From the NCBI RefSeq assembly GCF_002943465.1, contig NZ_PTQY01000001.1, positions 930,001-994,000 of the forward strand: a stretch of DNA of 64,000 bases, in the 5' to 3' direction. The notes beneath the pieces are model-generated. The model made no database searches, was not told where the DNA came from, and worked only from the letters and a program-made list of their open reading frames with translations. A program made the position numbers and the translations under genes. Shown here piece by piece: positions 63,245-64,000 of the stretch. Each line of letters opens with the position of its first letter. The stretch's first letter is position 1. Origin of the DNA: Rhodoferax sp. TS-BS-61-7 (GTDB lineage Bacteria > Pseudomonadota > Gammaproteobacteria > Burkholderiales > Burkholderiaceae_C).

Positions 63245-64000
63245 TCATTTCCGATCAACGGTCTTCTTAGTAAAGCCGCCAGCAAGCAGATTGTCCACGT
63301 CCAATGCATTCTCGACGAGGAGGTTTTGGATGTGCGGCAGAGATAAATCTTTGAAGTTGAGACGCTGAAAGGATTGGAAAAAAGTCTTCACGGCCTTCAC
63401 GAAGGACTTCAATTCTTTCTCACGCATCACCTTGACGTCCACCAAGAAGTTGGCAGCACTTTGTACCTGATACGCGGGGTGGACCTCAATATGGATGGCA
63501 GAACATCCTTCGTAGTGCTTCTTGAACCATGCCGCAGATCGATTCATCTGCTCGGCCTCCGTTTTATTGATCTCGGTCCTGCCTAAGTCGACCTCGTCCT
63601 TGCACTCCCACACGATGTAGTTGGCATCATCTAGCGCCCAGAGATTGTCTGGACCTTCCTTCCACTCCTTGTCAGGTCGCTCGCCAGCAAACCCAAGCGC
63701 GCGGCTGAGCTCATCAAGCGCTTGTTCAAACTTGTCAGCCTTGACACCAAAAACAAGACGCCCGAGGATGTCCGCCAACGCGACGTCTAGTTGGGCGTAA
63801 TCGTTGTGGTCTCGGATCCATTGCGCAATGCGCTCCACGCGCCCCTGGCTGATGAGAGACAACTTCGTGACCTTCAAGCCCTGCGGTGGCTTCATCACCA
63901 TGCGATTGGCTCCATGAGCCGCCAACTGTAGGCGATTGAACTCGGTCCGATCAAGCGGATAGCTATATCGTGCCATGATCTGAAGGTACCATCCACGGTC
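63245..64000 (-). CDS. C-terminal part of a larger protein with nuclease-like (PD-(D/E)XK) domain, gene continues beyond the window
   Basis: The frame is open to the window edge, with eight codons (DRGWYLQI) before the first Met at 63976, so it is probably the 3' end of a longer gene; 243 residues follow from that Met. After 'ARYSYPLDRTEFNRLQLAAHGANRMV', 'DNLWALDDANYIVWECKDEVDL..TEINKTEAEQMNRSAAWFKKHY' has the D-x(n)-E-C-K-type layout of restriction-like nucleases. I suspect the C-terminus of a mobile-element DEAD/DEAH helicase, but the helicase part is not visible. Confidence 0.6.
   Translation of the reverse strand, partial: DRGWYLQIMARYSYPLDRTEFNRLQLAAHGANRMVMKPPQGLKVTKLSLISQGRVERIAQWIRDHNDYAQLDVALADILGRLVFGVKADKFEQALDELSRALGFAGERPDKEWKEGPDNLWALDDANYIVWECKDEVDLGRTEINKTEAEQMNRSAAWFKKHYEGCSAIHIEVHPAYQVQSAANFLVDVKVMREKELKSFVKAVKTFFQSFQRLNFKDLSLPHIQNLLVENALDVDNLLAGGFTKKTVDRK

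Overview
The window looks like a chromosome segment from a betaproteobacterium of the family Comamonadaceae (Rhodoferax/Polaromonas/Acidovorax-like). The basis is gene content and style: a Bug-type solute receptor, multi-haem cytochromes, GC-rich core genes, and short dispersed repeats that I associate with this family. Genus-level placement is inference. I recognised no tRNA, rRNA or CRISPR array.

The left 16.2 kb is ordinary core chromosome. It holds the 3' end of a FabH-like ketoacyl synthase, a GNAT acetyltransferase, a 2Fe-2S ferredoxin, an acyl-CoA synthetase, a diheme/triheme cytochrome c pair, a 5'-nucleotidase lipoprotein, a hybrid sensor kinase, a pseudouridine synthase, a PHP phosphoesterase, a YciO/YrdC-family protein, an M50 protease, trpS, a haem-binding beta-barrel protein, an exported hypothetical and a Bug receptor. 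A MITE-like inverted repeat lies at 14092-14469.

From about 16.3 kb the sequence is accessory. First comes a P4-like, AT-richer satellite: tyrosine integrase, an unknown HTH protein, AlpA-type regulator, DUF3987/YfjI protein, and an inovirus Gp2/YfjJ HUH-type protein (16.4-22.9 kb). Next is an SOS mutagenesis cassette, umuD-DUF1810-umuC, under a perfect LexA box that overlaps the umuD start codon, followed by a truncated thermonuclease.

From 25.6 to 56.3 kb is a dense metal-resistance archipelago. It contains (i) cadR/cadA with a TlpA-like protein, DUF3703 and PCuAC; (ii) a leftward envelope-maturation operon czcI-lspA-dsbB-dsbA-SCO-L,D-transpeptidase-DedA; (iii) debris, namely a MoaA C-terminal fragment and the N-terminal remnant of a CD-NTase-like nucleotidyltransferase; (iv) copR-copS-copK divergent from a TolC-like protein, multicopper oxidase, cupredoxin, CusF-like protein, DUF411 protein and copA; (v) merR/merTPCA; (vi) a Cus-type RND pump with a CusF domain fused to CusB, plus a separate CusF. 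Together these cover cytoplasmic export (CadA, CopA), trans-envelope export (CusCBA), periplasmic oxidation and chaperoning of copper, reduction of mercury, and probable repair or refolding of envelope thiol proteins.

The right end (56.3-64 kb) has a strong 51-nt hairpin between ORF remnants, a Cys-rich small membrane protein, a NUMOD3-like protein, and an integrative-element backbone module: an XRE regulator, a Gp3-like/RDF-family protein, a YqaJ recombinase, a DUF932 protein and a split zinc-ribbon membrane protein. The window ends inside a larger gene with a nuclease-like C-terminus. The P4-like piece and this module are probably separate mobile elements, with the metal genes as cargo; the far boundary of the island is outside the window.
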